Shown: positions 18,412 to 30,904, numbered from the stretch's first letter. The stretch is DNA of 64,000 nt from Trueperella pyogenes (GCF_001070855.1 NZ_JVLH01000012.1:124001-188000), one strand, 5' to 3'. Translations and numbers: made by a program. The notes: generated from the letters alone by a model not told the origin.

Positions 18412-19035
18412 ATGGAACGCACCTATGAACCTGTGCCGGATCGCGACGCTGACGTTGTCGGTCTGATCGCGTATTCGATTTTGGCTGCAATGACACGCTT
18501 GGCAAAGGACAGCGACCAGGCTCCGACTTTCGAGGCGAAGGTTGAGCATGCGCGCATGGCCACTCGAGTTTTCGATACCTATACCCAGGTCGAAACCTGG
18601 TGTCAGCATCGCGGTGTTGACTTAGCTGAGAAAGCTCAGGCTTTTGATGGGCTATATGACGATCTCGATGCCCGTACGCGACCGACGACCTGGTATGAGC
18701 GCACGGTTAAAACCTATGTGACCCTGGGAATCTTGGGTGGCCTGCTGCGTGAGATTGCGTCGCGTAAAAACCTGTTCCCGGAAGCAAAGTGGGATCTTGA
18801 GCAGGGGGAGTGGGAGCGCCAGAATTTGGCTCCGATTTTCGAGGCCGATGAGCAGCTTGCCGCTCGCCTGTCGTTGTGGGCGCGAAGGGTTGCTGGAGAG
18901 GTATTGGGATTGGTGCGCTCAACCCTGTTCATGCACCCTGAGTTATCGGATTCTCCCGAAGACGCAGATGCTATCGCTCAGACTTTGAGTGTTGAGCATG
19001 CGGAGCGCATGAAAGGAATCCACCTGCGCGGTTAG
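18412..19035 (+). CDS. Ferritin-like fold (MiaE-like) protein
   Basis: The 207-residue, largely helical protein resembles the ferritin-like / MiaE-type proteins that sit beside RNA helicase and DUF3107 genes in actinobacteria. Helical segments with paired Glu and Asp (EAKVEHARMATRVFD, VLGLVRSTLF, LSVEHAERMKGIHLRG) support a four-helix fold; metal ligands cannot be assigned with certainty. MiaE hydroxylates a modified tRNA adenosine, but the actinobacterial proteins are not known to do this. The ATG lies 6 nt after TAGTGT, a leaderless start. It converges with DUF3107. Confidence 0.75.
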   Translation: MERTYEPVPDRDADVVGLIAYSILAAMTRLAKDSDQAPTFEAKVEHARMATRVFDTYTQVETWCQHRGVDLAEKAQAFDGLYDDLDARTRPTTWYERTVKTYVTLGILGGLLREIASRKNLFPEAKWDLEQGEWERQNLAPIFEADEQLAARLSLWARRVAGEVLGLVRSTLFMHPELSDSPEDADAIAQTLSVEHAERMKGIHLRG

Positions 19036-19071
19036 ACGCAGGTGGATAATGTCAGCTAATTCGGCTTGCTT

Positions 19072-19296
19072 TTAGTGAATTGCAAAGCCGACGCGGTGCG
19101 TCTGCGGGGCAGTTACGCGCACGTAGGAAATCGCTTGGGCGGGAATAAGTGTCTTCTCTCCCTTGGTGTCCGTAAGGATCAGGGGAGTCTGCTCGCGTAG
19201 AGAATTAGTGACTTGTGCGAAGAGTTCGTCTTCGCTGAGGTCCAGTTCGATGTCGAGTTCGCGCGGGCTGGCGTTGATACCGATCGTGATGTTCAC
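19072..19296 (-). CDS. DUF3107 family small protein
   Basis: The 74-residue product has the DUF3107 pattern: MNITIGINASPRELDIEL at the start, a central acidic helix, then the IPAQAISYVRV segment and a short basic end. Homologues (such as mycobacterial TB9.4) are small cytosolic proteins of unknown role. The start is GTG at 19296 with GGGAG 5 nt before it. Position beside the ferritin-like and helicase genes matches other actinobacteria. Confidence 0.88.
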   Translation of the reverse strand: MNITIGINASPRELDIELDLSEDELFAQVTNSLREQTPLILTDTKGEKTLIPAQAISYVRVTAPQTHRVGFAIH

Positions 19297-19553
19297 TGCG
19301 ACTCCCAGATGTTGTGGATCGAATGGTCTTCTATGTCCCCATAGTACGTGCAGACGGGGGAGCGAGCCTGCTATTTCTGCAAGGGCGTAATTGTGGGGCA
19401 GTCGAAGCGTCGTCGCGGTCTAGTGTCTAAGTGGTTAGCATGTAGGGTTGTGTTGAAAATAGTGCGAGAAGCGGAAGCTATCGGGTTGTGTTGACGAGTT
19501 GTTTTGTGTTCTGGCGGTAAAGCTTAAAGTTGAATCTACTCGAAAGGTGAACG

Positions 19554-20339
19554 ATGTCTTTTCCTCCTTATCCTCAGGAAATGCCCGTTGAGGGGGTTTA
19601 TTCGACTGTTCCTCCTCAAGGACAATTTGGAGTAGCAACTGTAGTTAAACCCTTATCTCCCCTTGCTATCACCGCACTCGTGTTGGGAATTATTTCTCTT
19701 CTCCTGTCTTGGATTCCGATTCTTCACAAGCTAATTTTCATTCTGGCCCTTATTGCTACAGTCGTGGCGATTCTCGCTGTCGTTCAGACACGCCCGGATA
19801 TGACTCACCGTGGCTCCGGTATCGCAATCACCTCACTGGTGATTTCGATTCTTGCCATTGTTGTTGTTTTTGGAAGCCAAGCTATGTATTCGAAGGCTAA
19901 TGGTAAAGCCTTCGGGCCACCTTCTGTATCGTCTCGAGCTTCCAAAGGTGCGGCTACCTCGGATGTTGTTCAGCTGGAGAACGGTAAAGTCACGATTGAG
20001 GTGAAGAAGGTCGAGGAGTCGGTAGATGACCAGGAAGGTGAGCCAACGGTCGCTGTGACATTAAAGATCACAAATAATGACACAAGTAGTTTGAATCCTT
20101 TTGCATACTATGTTGAGGTATCCCAAAACAAGGCTGCGCTCGATAGTGCAGTTTATTCCGATAATCTAATGCCTGAGGGATACGAGCCTTTCACGGACTT
20201 GGAAGAGCTCCCAGCTGGTAAAAGCATGACCCTTGTGAAAGGGTATGTTCTTCGCGATGCAGCTGCTCCAGTTACGCTGATGATTGACAGCACTGTCCCT
20301 TCAACGAAGGCATTCAAAAAGGAATATTCACTTCAGTAA
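19554..20339 (+). CDS. DUF4190-type membrane-anchored protein with extracytoplasmic beta domain
   Basis: The 261-residue protein begins with a Pro-rich cytosolic stretch. Three transmembrane segments follow (about 35-53, 56-75, 88-108), the first two resembling DUF4190. From about 135 to the end lies a beta-rich domain (VQLENGKVTIEVKKVEE, then TVAVTLKITNNDTS) of the DUF4352/DUF5067 type, probably outside the membrane. The ATG follows GAAAGGTG. It forms its own transcription unit with a strong terminator. Function unknown. Two copies of GGGTTGTGTTGA lie upstream. Confidence 0.78.
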   Translation: MSFPPYPQEMPVEGVYSTVPPQGQFGVATVVKPLSPLAITALVLGIISLLLSWIPILHKLIFILALIATVVAILAVVQTRPDMTHRGSGIAITSLVISILAIVVVFGSQAMYSKANGKAFGPPSVSSRASKGAATSDVVQLENGKVTIEVKKVEESVDDQEGEPTVAVTLKITNNDTSSLNPFAYYVEVSQNKAALDSAVYSDNLMPEGYEPFTDLEELPAGKSMTLVKGYVLRDAAAPVTLMIDSTVPSTKAFKKEYSLQ

Positions 20340-20376
20340 AGGGTTAATTTCCCACCTTGAGTAGGACTGCCAGGCT

Positions 20377-20412
20377 GTGCCCCCGAAGCCTTCGCTTCGG
20401 GGGCACATTTTT
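20377..20412 (+). terminator. Rho-independent terminator
   Basis: A perfect 13-bp stem (GTGCCCCCGAAGC and its inverse) with loop CTTC is followed by ATTTTT. Confidence 0.9.
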
Positions 20413-20476
20413 CTCAATTTCGATGTGAAGCCAAAAGTTGGCTCCAAATGCCGGTGGCCTCTGTCAGAATCGCTAT

Positions 20477-23400
20477 ATGAACAACACAGCGGTGCGTATC
20501 ACGGTTGGCTCTGAATTCTCAGGGCTACCGGAACTCAGCGACCATCAGCGCTTGCTGCTTAAGCAGATTACTGAAGGTGATGCTGTACTTCGCGGTGCGC
20601 CTGGAAGCGGGAAGACAACTCTTCTTCTCGCCGCTGTTGCTGAACTTGTACGCAAGGATCACTCTTTTTTAGTTCTTACTCCGGATCGTTTGCGCGCCGA
20701 TCAGTTGATGCCTGCGGTACAAGCGCTTGCTCCCAATGCGGTGCGCCCGGTGCGAACCCCCATCGGGTGGGCCTATTCAATTGTGTCGCAGTGGCGAAAT
20801 ACGCGTGATCAACCGCTGGGTGATGTCGAGCTCTTGACGGGCGCAAACATGGATCGCATGGTCTCTCAACTGCTAGAAGAAACTGCGGTTCAGTGGCCCG
20901 AAGAGCTTTCAGATACCATCCGTTCGCTTCCGGCATTTCGGATGGAACTGCGTGATCTCATTGATACTGCTGCAGAGTCTGGGACGACTGCTGAGCATCT
21001 AGAGCAACTCGGCCGCATTCGCGCAATGAAGCAGTGGGTGAGCCTTGCACCCCTGCTCAAGAAGTGGAACGAACTTCCGCAGCTGGGGGTGGAGTTCCGA
21101 GGAACGATGCTGGCGCATGGGGCGCGGCTGGGAAGACAAGCTGCCCAGCTCCTTGCCCATTGGGATGATCATGCGCAGTCCGCGGGGGTACGAATTTTTA
21201 CCCCGCTTCCGCGCTACCTTCTGATCGATGACCTGCAGGACTGCACTCCCTCACTGCTAGCGCTACTTCATGTCGCACACCAACTGGGAAGTCGTATCAT
21301 TGCGTTCTCGAATCCGGATCTCTCAGTAACCTCATACAAGCGCGGTTATGCCCATATGGATCTCGATCTGGCCAAGATCCTCGACGTTCAAATTGAAGAC
21401 TGCGGGTGTAGCTACGTCGGTACTCCTCAGCTTCATTCCTTGAATCTCTCGCTTGCCTCACGCATTACGCAAAGCGGCCCCTCCGGAAGACGAAATGCCC
21501 CATTTGCTGGCGACTCTGAAAGGCGGCTCGGTGAGCAAGGGGTACATATCCACAACTGTGCCAGCCTTGCGCAGATGGGGGCGGCTTTGGGATATCAGCT
21601 GCGCTCTCATTATCTGCGTGACAACATTCCTTGGTCTCAGCAGGTAGTAATAGTTCGCTCGCAATCTCTTATTCAGCAGGCCAGAAGGGCCCTGAAACGT
21701 AGCAAAATTCCCCTTGCTGGAGGTCAGCAAGCTTTCAATTTTGCGTCCAATTCAATGACCAGCGCGTTGCTGAAAGCCTTAATTCCGAATGAAGACAATG
21801 GCGTAGGAGTTATCGATCGCTGGCTACGTTCAGATCTGATTTCGATCGATGCCCTACACGTCAGTTCGCTTCTTCACAACTATGTTTGGGCACATAGCGA
21901 TCAGAAGTTGGCACAGGGGCGCGTTCAGCACCTCAGTACAGACACGGTCTCTCGCATTCTTCAGGACCCCTCTCTTCTGTCACAGAATGTGGAAACGGAA
22001 CTGCGCAAGCTTCTTAAGGCCTCGACTCTATGGAAAGAAGTAGAAACCCTCAGCCCCCAAAAAGCGCTCTGGGAAGCATGGGCGACTGCAGATGTAGCCG
22101 AGGAACTGAGCAAACGGGCATTAGCGCACGACTCGGATTCAGATTATTTTGATGACGTCCTAGATTCGGTGATTGCACTGTTTAGGGTCGCGGATATCTG
22201 GCAACAAAGAAATCCGCAGAGAGACGCCGCAGAGTTTGCACGCGAGCTCCTCGAATCCGATGTAGCAACTGACACCATTGCTGTAACCGCATATCGCCAT
22301 GAAGGGATCCAGGTTCTCACCCCAGAACAGGCAGTGGGGCGACATTGGAACGTTGTTGCACTTTATGGGCTTCAAGATGGCAGTTGGCCCGATCTGCGGC
22401 TTCGACAGCGTTTGCTGCGCGCCGATCTTCTTGGGGAGATCACACGAAGTATGGACCCTGCTCAAGAAGTCATTGATGATCCTCGAATCCAACGCAGGGC
22501 AGTTTTAGACGATGAACTTCGGCGACTTCTTGCTGCCGTTTCACGAACGAATCTGGCATTGCACATTGGAGTTGTTTCCAATGAAGATCAGGCACCATCG
22601 CAATTTGTTGAACTTGTTGCACAAGGCGCGGGGATTGAGATCCCCGAAGATGGCTTTGCAATTGAAGACGTCCCGCCCGCATTAGACCTTTCTGGTCATA
22701 TCTCCAGATTGAGGTATCTTGCCGCGCAAGAGAATGACCTCCAAACATCTCAGCTTGCTACCCGTCTGCTTGCAATTCTTGCCAAACGTGGAGTCCCCAG
22801 CGCAATCCCCAGCAATTGGATTGGAGCCGGAGGGATCAGTTCGGATAGTCCGGTCTACGACCAGCAGCGCGTCGCTGTGAGTCCTTCAAGTTTTGATAGC
22901 GCGCGTCAGTGTATTCTTCGCTGGTTCTTTGCTTCCAATAGCGGTACTTCAATGCCGACACAGAGCGCAGCAGATGGAACCTTAATCCACAGCCTGGCCG
23001 AGCGCTTCCCATGCGGGCCTCGCAGCGCTGTTATGGATGCGCTCGAGGAAGAAATTCGTGCAATGGGCGTGGATGAAGGCCAAGCTGCAAGCAAGATCCA
23101 CATGGACCATCTTCGAGAGATGGCATCTGCGCTTGGTGAATATCTTGAGCAATCTGCTCAAATGGGAAGCTGTTCAGATCCGAACGAAAATGTTCAAGTC
23201 GAAGTGCCATTCGATGTTCCGATCTCTTCAGTTCACATCCGCGGAAGAATTGACCGAATGGAAGCGGAAGGCCAAGGCGTTCGGATTATCGATTTCAAGA
23301 CTGGGAAGAAGGGAAATAAAACCGGCGCGAAAAAGGACCCGGACCACCCGCAGCTCGCTCTCTATCAACTTGCAGTCGAAGAACTGGGTTATGAAGTTCT

Positions 23401-23623
23401 GGGAGCAGAGCTCAAATATCTTGGCTACGGTGATGTCCGGACAATCGCGCAAGACCCCTTAGACCCGGAAACAAGGGCGGATTGGATCAGCCAGCTTGAT
23501 GAGATTGGGCAGAAAATGAAAGGCCCATCTTTTATCGCGACGCCCTCTGATGAAGCATGCCAATACTGCGAGTTCGCCCGTTCTTGCCCAGCGCGTGAGC
23601 AAGGAAAGAGGAGTGTGGAATGA
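20477..23623 (+). CDS. adnA: AdnA-like helicase-nuclease subunit
   Basis: The 1048-residue protein has a UvrD-like motor region and a C-terminal RecB-type nuclease. Walker A is GAPGSGKTT (Lys46), but motif II reads LIDDLQDC instead of the DEFQD of active motors, suggesting a vestigial motor as in mycobacterial AdnA. The nuclease shows IIDFKTGKKG with downstream QLALYQLA. A final CQYCEFARSC (C-x2-C-x5-C) plus an upstream Cys in DSARQCILRWFF suggest an AddB/Cas4-type 4Fe-4S cluster. AdnAB resects double-strand DNA breaks. The ATG at 20477 lies 6 nt after CAGAAT; an ATG at 20438 is an alternative. The adnB start overlaps its stop. Confidence 0.9.
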   Translation: MNNTAVRITVGSEFSGLPELSDHQRLLLKQITEGDAVLRGAPGSGKTTLLLAAVAELVRKDHSFLVLTPDRLRADQLMPAVQALAPNAVRPVRTPIGWAYSIVSQWRNTRDQPLGDVELLTGANMDRMVSQLLEETAVQWPEELSDTIRSLPAFRMELRDLIDTAAESGTTAEHLEQLGRIRAMKQWVSLAPLLKKWNELPQLGVEFRGTMLAHGARLGRQAAQLLAHWDDHAQSAGVRIFTPLPRYLLIDDLQDCTPSLLALLHVAHQLGSRIIAFSNPDLSVTSYKRGYAHMDLDLAKILDVQIEDCGCSYVGTPQLHSLNLSLASRITQSGPSGRRNAPFAGDSERRLGEQGVHIHNCASLAQMGAALGYQLRSHYLRDNIPWSQQVVIVRSQSLIQQARRALKRSKIPLAGGQQAFNFASNSMTSALLKALIPNEDNGVGVIDRWLRSDLISIDALHVSSLLHNYVWAHSDQKLAQGRVQHLSTDTVSRILQDPSLLSQNVETELRKLLKASTLWKEVETLSPQKALWEAWATADVAEELSKRALAHDSDSDYFDDVLDSVIALFRVADIWQQRNPQRDAAEFARELLESDVATDTIAVTAYRHEGIQVLTPEQAVGRHWNVVALYGLQDGSWPDLRLRQRLLRADLLGEITRSMDPAQEVIDDPRIQRRAVLDDELRRLLAAVSRTNLALHIGVVSNEDQAPSQFVELVAQGAGIEIPEDGFAIEDVPPALDLSGHISRLRYLAAQENDLQTSQLATRLLAILAKRGVPSAIPSNWIGAGGISSDSPVYDQQRVAVSPSSFDSARQCILRWFFASNSGTSMPTQSAADGTLIHSLAERFPCGPRSAVMDALEEEIRAMGVDEGQAASKIHMDHLREMASALGEYLEQSAQMGSCSDPNENVQVEVPFDVPISSVHIRGRIDRMEAEGQGVRIIDFKTGKKGNKTGAKKDPDHPQLALYQLAVEELGYEVLGAELKYLGYGDVRTIAQDPLDPETRADWISQLDEIGQKMKGPSFIATPSDEACQYCEFARSCPAREQGKRSVE

Positions 23624-26600
23624 CCATCGATAGTACACAGCTCAGTGTTGATGAAATTCTGCGTTTGGCTACCCCCCGAAGCCGCCAGTATTTTCCCCCC
23701 ACGGATGAGCAACGTGCCGTTATCGAAGCCCCTCTTGAACCTCTGCTCGTCGTTGCGGGAGCAGGGGCAGGGAAGACAACCACTATGTCGCAGCGTGTGC
23801 TCTACATGGTTGCCCATCACGAAATTGACCCGGAGCGCATTCTCGGCTTGACCTTTACACGCAAAGCAGCGGGGGAGCTGGGGCTCAAAATGCGACAAGA
23901 CCTCGGGGTCTTGGCATCAAATCTTGGCCGTAATTTCCAAGGCGATCCAACGGCATTGACCTATAACTCTTTCGCCGCTCGAATCCTTGGCGAGTACGGC
24001 GCAACAATTGGGGTAGATCCCGACTCGCGCTTGATCGGACAGGCGCAGCAGGTTCAAATTCTCACGGAGATTGTCCAAAACTGGAGGGGAGAGTACCCCG
24101 AAGAAGATGGGCGATACAAACCAACGTCATCAATTGTCGCCGCGGTACTCGCCTTAAGCGGTCATATCGCAGAACAAAATATGACTCTTGATCAGGGAGC
24201 AAAAGCCCTCCGCGCATTTAGCGAAGAGTTGGAAGAAATCGCGCAATCTGCAGGAAAAGATCCGACCGGCTCTCTCAAATCCATGATTACCGTTAATGCC
24301 AATAGGATTTTGCTCCTAGATATGGCACGGGTGTTTGAAGACTACAAGCGCAGTCACGGTCTGATTGACTTTTCGGATCAGCTTCTTCTTGCAACACGAA
24401 TCGTCACGGAAAATTCTGCAGTCGTCCGCCAGGTGCGTTCGGACTATCAAGCTGTACTACTCGACGAATTCCAAGATACGTCGGTCATCCAGATGACCTT
24501 CCTATCCACACTTTTTGCAGATCATCCAACCACAGCAGTTGGTGATCCCAGTCAAGCAATTTACGGGTGGAGAGGTGCTTCGGCATCCGCGCTCAGTAAC
24601 TTCTTGACCGCATTTTCTACCCAGCGTGAGGCAACCCAGCTCGCCCTTTCGACCGCGTGGAGAAACGACCACGCGATCCTTCAAGCAGCAAACGCGGTTG
24701 CTCTTCCGCTTCGAGGCCTTCCCAGAATCGGCCAAGAGAATAGCACTGGGAGCACTTCCATTAAGGTTCCTCAGGTCAAACCGCCAGTTCTTGGGCCAAG
24801 GCCTCAAGCGGGAGAAGGGAAGGTCAGCGCTAGCTATCCGCTGACCTACCAAGAAGAACTTGAGCATGTTATCGAATTCATCCGTCAGCATCGCGTCCAA
24901 GACGCGAAGGGAAAGTGGAACACCTGCGCAGTACTGTGTCGTCGTCGTGCAGATTTTCCCGCGATTGAACGTGCACTCAAAGATGCAGATATCCCGGTTC
25001 AAGTTGTTGGTTTAGGAGGTCTCTTAGACCAACCCTCAGTCAGCGATGTTCGTGCCGCCCTTGAGCTCGCTTCAGATCCGACGAATGCCCCAGCTCTCAT
25101 GCGCCTTGTTACCGCGATGGATATCGGCGCAGCAGATCTTCTGGTTCTTAACCAATATGCAAAATACCGGGCTCGACAGGGAATGAAGGCTGAACAGGAG
25201 CATCCGGATGTTTTCCTTATGGATGCCATTGATCAGCTTCCGCCTGTGGGATGGCACGCGCCTTCAGGAGGCCCGTCATTTACCGCTGTCGCACATGAAC
25301 GGCTTTCGCTTCTTGCACGCCGACTTGAAATTATTCGTCAGGGAACCGGCAGGCCACTCGATGAACAAATCGAGCGTGCAATGTCCATCCTTGGGCTCAG
25401 AGAAGCGATCATGTCCGACCCCCTGGGCGACGGGGGAATGGAAATGCTCGATGCATTCGTGGATATCGCGGCTGACTACGAAGCTCAGGTCGCAGGGGCT
25501 GATCTATCCGGATTCCTTACATGGTTGGCAGTCGCAGAGGAAGAAGAAAAAGGACTCCCAATACCTACCAGCGCTACTCGTGCTGATGCCGTCCAATTGC
25601 TGACGATTCACTCTGCAAAGGGACTGGAATGGGATTCGGTCGTGGTCTTTGGCCTACAAGATTCGCGCTTCCCTAACCACAGTGCCTCTCCAAGAGACTG
25701 GAAGCAGGACCCTCCGGGAGCAAAAGAATGGTTTAACTCTCTTTCAGAGTTGCCCTATCCCGTGCGCAGAGATTACTCGGATCTTCCCCAGATCGTCCCC
25801 GAAGAGTACGGAGAGACCGGAATAGCAGAATATTTCGATCTGCTCGCATCTGAAGCAACAAGTTCGCGGACCACTGCGATGAGCATCTTCAACAACCACA
25901 TGCAGGGAAAGTCCGGCAAGGAAACAAATACAGACAGCATCCACTATCGCCAAGGAATTCACCACGAATGCGAAGAACGGCGTTTGGCTTATGTCGCATG
26001 GACTCGAGCGCGACACGATCTGCTCCTGTGCGGTTCTTGGCTTGACTCAGGAAGCTTGAAACCGCGCGATCCATCGCGGTATCTCATGGAAACAGTGAAC
26101 GCACTCGATCTAGATGTTCAACAGATCGCCGCGCGACCCGACGAAGACTGGGAATCTGAACAGCTTATCGAGGTCGATACCAGATTGCGACAGTATCCAA
26201 TCCTTCCAGGACGTTCACGCCAGCTGGTCATTGAAAGTGCTGCACGCGTTCACGCTCTTTTAGATCAGAGCGAAAGCGACCCATATGTCATGGATGCCAG
26301 CGGCGATCCCTTGGTTCACGACACCCATCTACTGCTTGAAGAACAAGAAAGAGCCCTTCATTCGGCGCTTGATATTCGCATTGATCGTGTTCGCGCCACA
26401 GGGATCTCAGACTTGATTGGGAAAGCAGATACGTGGATTAACAATATCCGCAGGCCTTTGCCCGTTGAACCGCAATCAAGTTCCGTGCTTGGCACAATCT
26501 TCCACAAATGGGTTGAAAAAGAACTTCACCTCAGTACCGGTGAGCTATGGGACGAACCCGTGGAAGGCAGCGAAGCATTAGAAGCTTCTGATCAACAACT

Positions 26601-27024
26601 GCTTGCTCAGATGCAAGAAAACTTCCATTTGCTAGACCTCGAACAGCTCGAACCCATTGCTATCGAAGAACCCTTTGCGCTTACCCTCGCGGGAATATCT
26701 ATTCAAGGAAGAATCGATGCGGTATTTAAAGATGCCAGCGGCACATATACCGTCATTGATTGGAAGACATCGCACCTTCCTGGGAAGAACACACCGCTTT
26801 CAACGTGGGAATACTACGCGCGTCAGCTTCAGCTCTACCGCATCGCCTGGGCACAGCGCGAAGGTCTCTCTCCCAGTGAAGTGCAGGCACAAGTGTGCTT
26901 CCTCAGGGGCCCTATTAGCTACAGCATCGGTGACATCGTGAATCAAACTGGTGTGCCTGTTGATCAGCTTGAATCCCAGCTGACTCAGGTGCTCACCGAA
27001 CTCCAGAAAAAGAATCCCAGTTAG
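23620..27024 (+). CDS. adnB: AdnB-like helicase-nuclease subunit
   Basis: The 1134-residue protein is an active-looking UvrD-type motor fused to a RecB nuclease. Motifs: Walker A AGAGAGKTTT (Lys52), GLTFTRKAA, YNSFAARIL, LLDEFQDTS, GDPSQAIYGWRGA, LTIHSAKGLEWD and YVAWTRARHDLL. The nuclease part from about 940 carries QGRIDAVF, TVIDWKTS and the RQLQLYRIAW helix. It is the lead motor of the AdnAB end-resection machine. Its ATG overlaps the adnA TGA (ATGA), so the subunits are made together. A convergent phosphotransferase-like gene ends 108 bp downstream. Confidence 0.93.
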   Translation: MTIDSTQLSVDEILRLATPRSRQYFPPTDEQRAVIEAPLEPLLVVAGAGAGKTTTMSQRVLYMVAHHEIDPERILGLTFTRKAAGELGLKMRQDLGVLASNLGRNFQGDPTALTYNSFAARILGEYGATIGVDPDSRLIGQAQQVQILTEIVQNWRGEYPEEDGRYKPTSSIVAAVLALSGHIAEQNMTLDQGAKALRAFSEELEEIAQSAGKDPTGSLKSMITVNANRILLLDMARVFEDYKRSHGLIDFSDQLLLATRIVTENSAVVRQVRSDYQAVLLDEFQDTSVIQMTFLSTLFADHPTTAVGDPSQAIYGWRGASASALSNFLTAFSTQREATQLALSTAWRNDHAILQAANAVALPLRGLPRIGQENSTGSTSIKVPQVKPPVLGPRPQAGEGKVSASYPLTYQEELEHVIEFIRQHRVQDAKGKWNTCAVLCRRRADFPAIERALKDADIPVQVVGLGGLLDQPSVSDVRAALELASDPTNAPALMRLVTAMDIGAADLLVLNQYAKYRARQGMKAEQEHPDVFLMDAIDQLPPVGWHAPSGGPSFTAVAHERLSLLARRLEIIRQGTGRPLDEQIERAMSILGLREAIMSDPLGDGGMEMLDAFVDIAADYEAQVAGADLSGFLTWLAVAEEEEKGLPIPTSATRADAVQLLTIHSAKGLEWDSVVVFGLQDSRFPNHSASPRDWKQDPPGAKEWFNSLSELPYPVRRDYSDLPQIVPEEYGETGIAEYFDLLASEATSSRTTAMSIFNNHMQGKSGKETNTDSIHYRQGIHHECEERRLAYVAWTRARHDLLLCGSWLDSGSLKPRDPSRYLMETVNALDLDVQQIAARPDEDWESEQLIEVDTRLRQYPILPGRSRQLVIESAARVHALLDQSESDPYVMDASGDPLVHDTHLLLEEQERALHSALDIRIDRVRATGISDLIGKADTWINNIRRPLPVEPQSSSVLGTIFHKWVEKELHLSTGELWDEPVEGSEALEASDQQLLAQMQENFHLLDLEQLEPIAIEEPFALTLAGISIQGRIDAVFKDASGTYTVIDWKTSHLPGKNTPLSTWEYYARQLQLYRIAWAQREGLSPSEVQAQVCFLRGPISYSIGDIVNQTGVPVDQLESQLTQVLTELQKKNPS

Positions 27025-27132
27025 CGCTGACGGGCAGTGAAGGAAGGATGACTGCACGTTGAAGGTGTTTACCTCGCGTCGCTAAGTAGCGCGCAGAAAA
27101 TAGAAAAACTGAGAAATAATGCTGAGCCTGAT

Positions 27133-29921
<2,789 letters not shown>

Positions 29922-29938
29922 TTCGAAGACTCGCAGCA

Positions 29939-29973
29939 GGGGGCTTCGCGCCGGTGGGCGTGAAGCCCCCTTT
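29939..29973 (+). terminator. Rho-independent terminator of gdhA
   Basis: GGGGGCTTCGCGCC pairs with GGCGTGAAGCCCCC (14 bp, one mismatch) around GGTG and is followed by TTTCG. Confidence 0.8.
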
Positions 29974-30102
29974 CGTATAGGCGGAGGAGCGCGCCCACCG
30001 AAATAGAGCGGCTTCCATTGGGGCTAGTGCGAAATTCTGGACGCGCGTAGCATTCTCGGTATCGCAATGAAGCGTAGGCATTGGGCAAGCGGAGGTTCGC
30101 TG

Positions 30103-30714
30103 ATGTTCTGGGATCGGGTTGCGCCCCTTTATGACTTCTTTGAAAACACATTCAATCGCGGTGTGAACGACGGAACAGGCGTCGCCGTCGCTCAGCTGGT
30201 TGGCCTCGAAGACGAGGTCCTTGAATGCGCCTGCGGAACCGGTGCAATCAGTACTTTCCTTGCGCCAAAGTGCAAGAGGCTGGTTGCTACCGACTTTTCC
30301 GAGGGAATGCTCAAACAATCGCGGAAGAAACTTGCAAAATATCGCAACGTCACTGTCGAAAGAGCTGACATCACAAAGTTGCATTACGCGGACGATTCCT
30401 TCGACGTGCTTGTCGCAGGTAATGTCATCCATCTGCTTCCAAATCCTGGTGCTGTCATGCGGGAACTTGAACGAGTGGTCCGCCCTGGAGGCACTATTGT
30501 TGTCCCGACTTACGTCAAGCGTCGCCCAAGCAAACAAGGAATAATCCCGAAGATCCTTGCGAAGCTCGGTGCTGACTTCAAGGAACAATTCGATGTGGAC
30601 TCCTATCGAACTTTCTTTGAACAGTTGGGATATCGCAACGTTACTTACACCCTTATCGACGGCCGGATTCCTTGTGTGATCGCTTCCCTTACCTGTAACA
30701 ATGATGATCAATAG
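30103..30714 (+). CDS. Class I SAM-dependent methyltransferase
   Basis: The 203-residue protein has the class I methyltransferase core: motif I VLECACGTGAIS, the acidic end of strand 2 in VATDFSEGML, VERADITKL, and FDVLVAGNVIHLL. The N-terminus MFWDRVAPLYDFFEN is typical for small UbiE/Methyltransf_11 proteins. The ATG at 30103 is chosen over 30067 because GGAGG stands 7 nt before it. It stands alone between gdhA and a GyrI-like remnant. The substrate is unknown. Confidence 0.88.
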   Translation: MFWDRVAPLYDFFENTFNRGVNDGTGVAVAQLVGLEDEVLECACGTGAISTFLAPKCKRLVATDFSEGMLKQSRKKLAKYRNVTVERADITKLHYADDSFDVLVAGNVIHLLPNPGAVMRELERVVRPGGTIVVPTYVKRRPSKQGIIPKILAKLGADFKEQFDVDSYRTFFEQLGYRNVTYTLIDGRIPCVIASLTCNNDDQ

Positions 30715-30745
30715 TCCTCACTGTTGAGCTCACCCGGAGTCTGAG

Positions 30746-30904
30746 TTGTCATTTGACATTAAGAAGGAGTGTAAGGAACTCTACGCGCCTAAGAAAGGGC
30801 CGGATATCGTTGAAGTTCCACCGATGCACTTCGTCGCAGTACGGGGCAGTGGAGACCCTAACGATAGAGGAAGGATTGTGTGTGCAGTGCCCGCACATTG
30901 GTAG
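30746..30904 (+). pseudogene. GyrI-like small-molecule-binding protein, 5' fragment
   Basis: The frame SFDIKKECKELYAPKKGPDIVEVPPMHFVAVRG-SGDPND (shown in parts) matches the N-terminus of the GyrI-like / YdhQ-type family, which begins with a KKE.K.LY.PK and V.VP...F..V.G.GDPN pattern. After GDPND the reading departs from the family and stops at 30902. EEG can be read in another frame, so a frameshift followed by decay is likely. The normal family length is about 200 residues, so only about a quarter remains. The frame begins with a TTG and no clear ATG. Confidence 0.65.
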
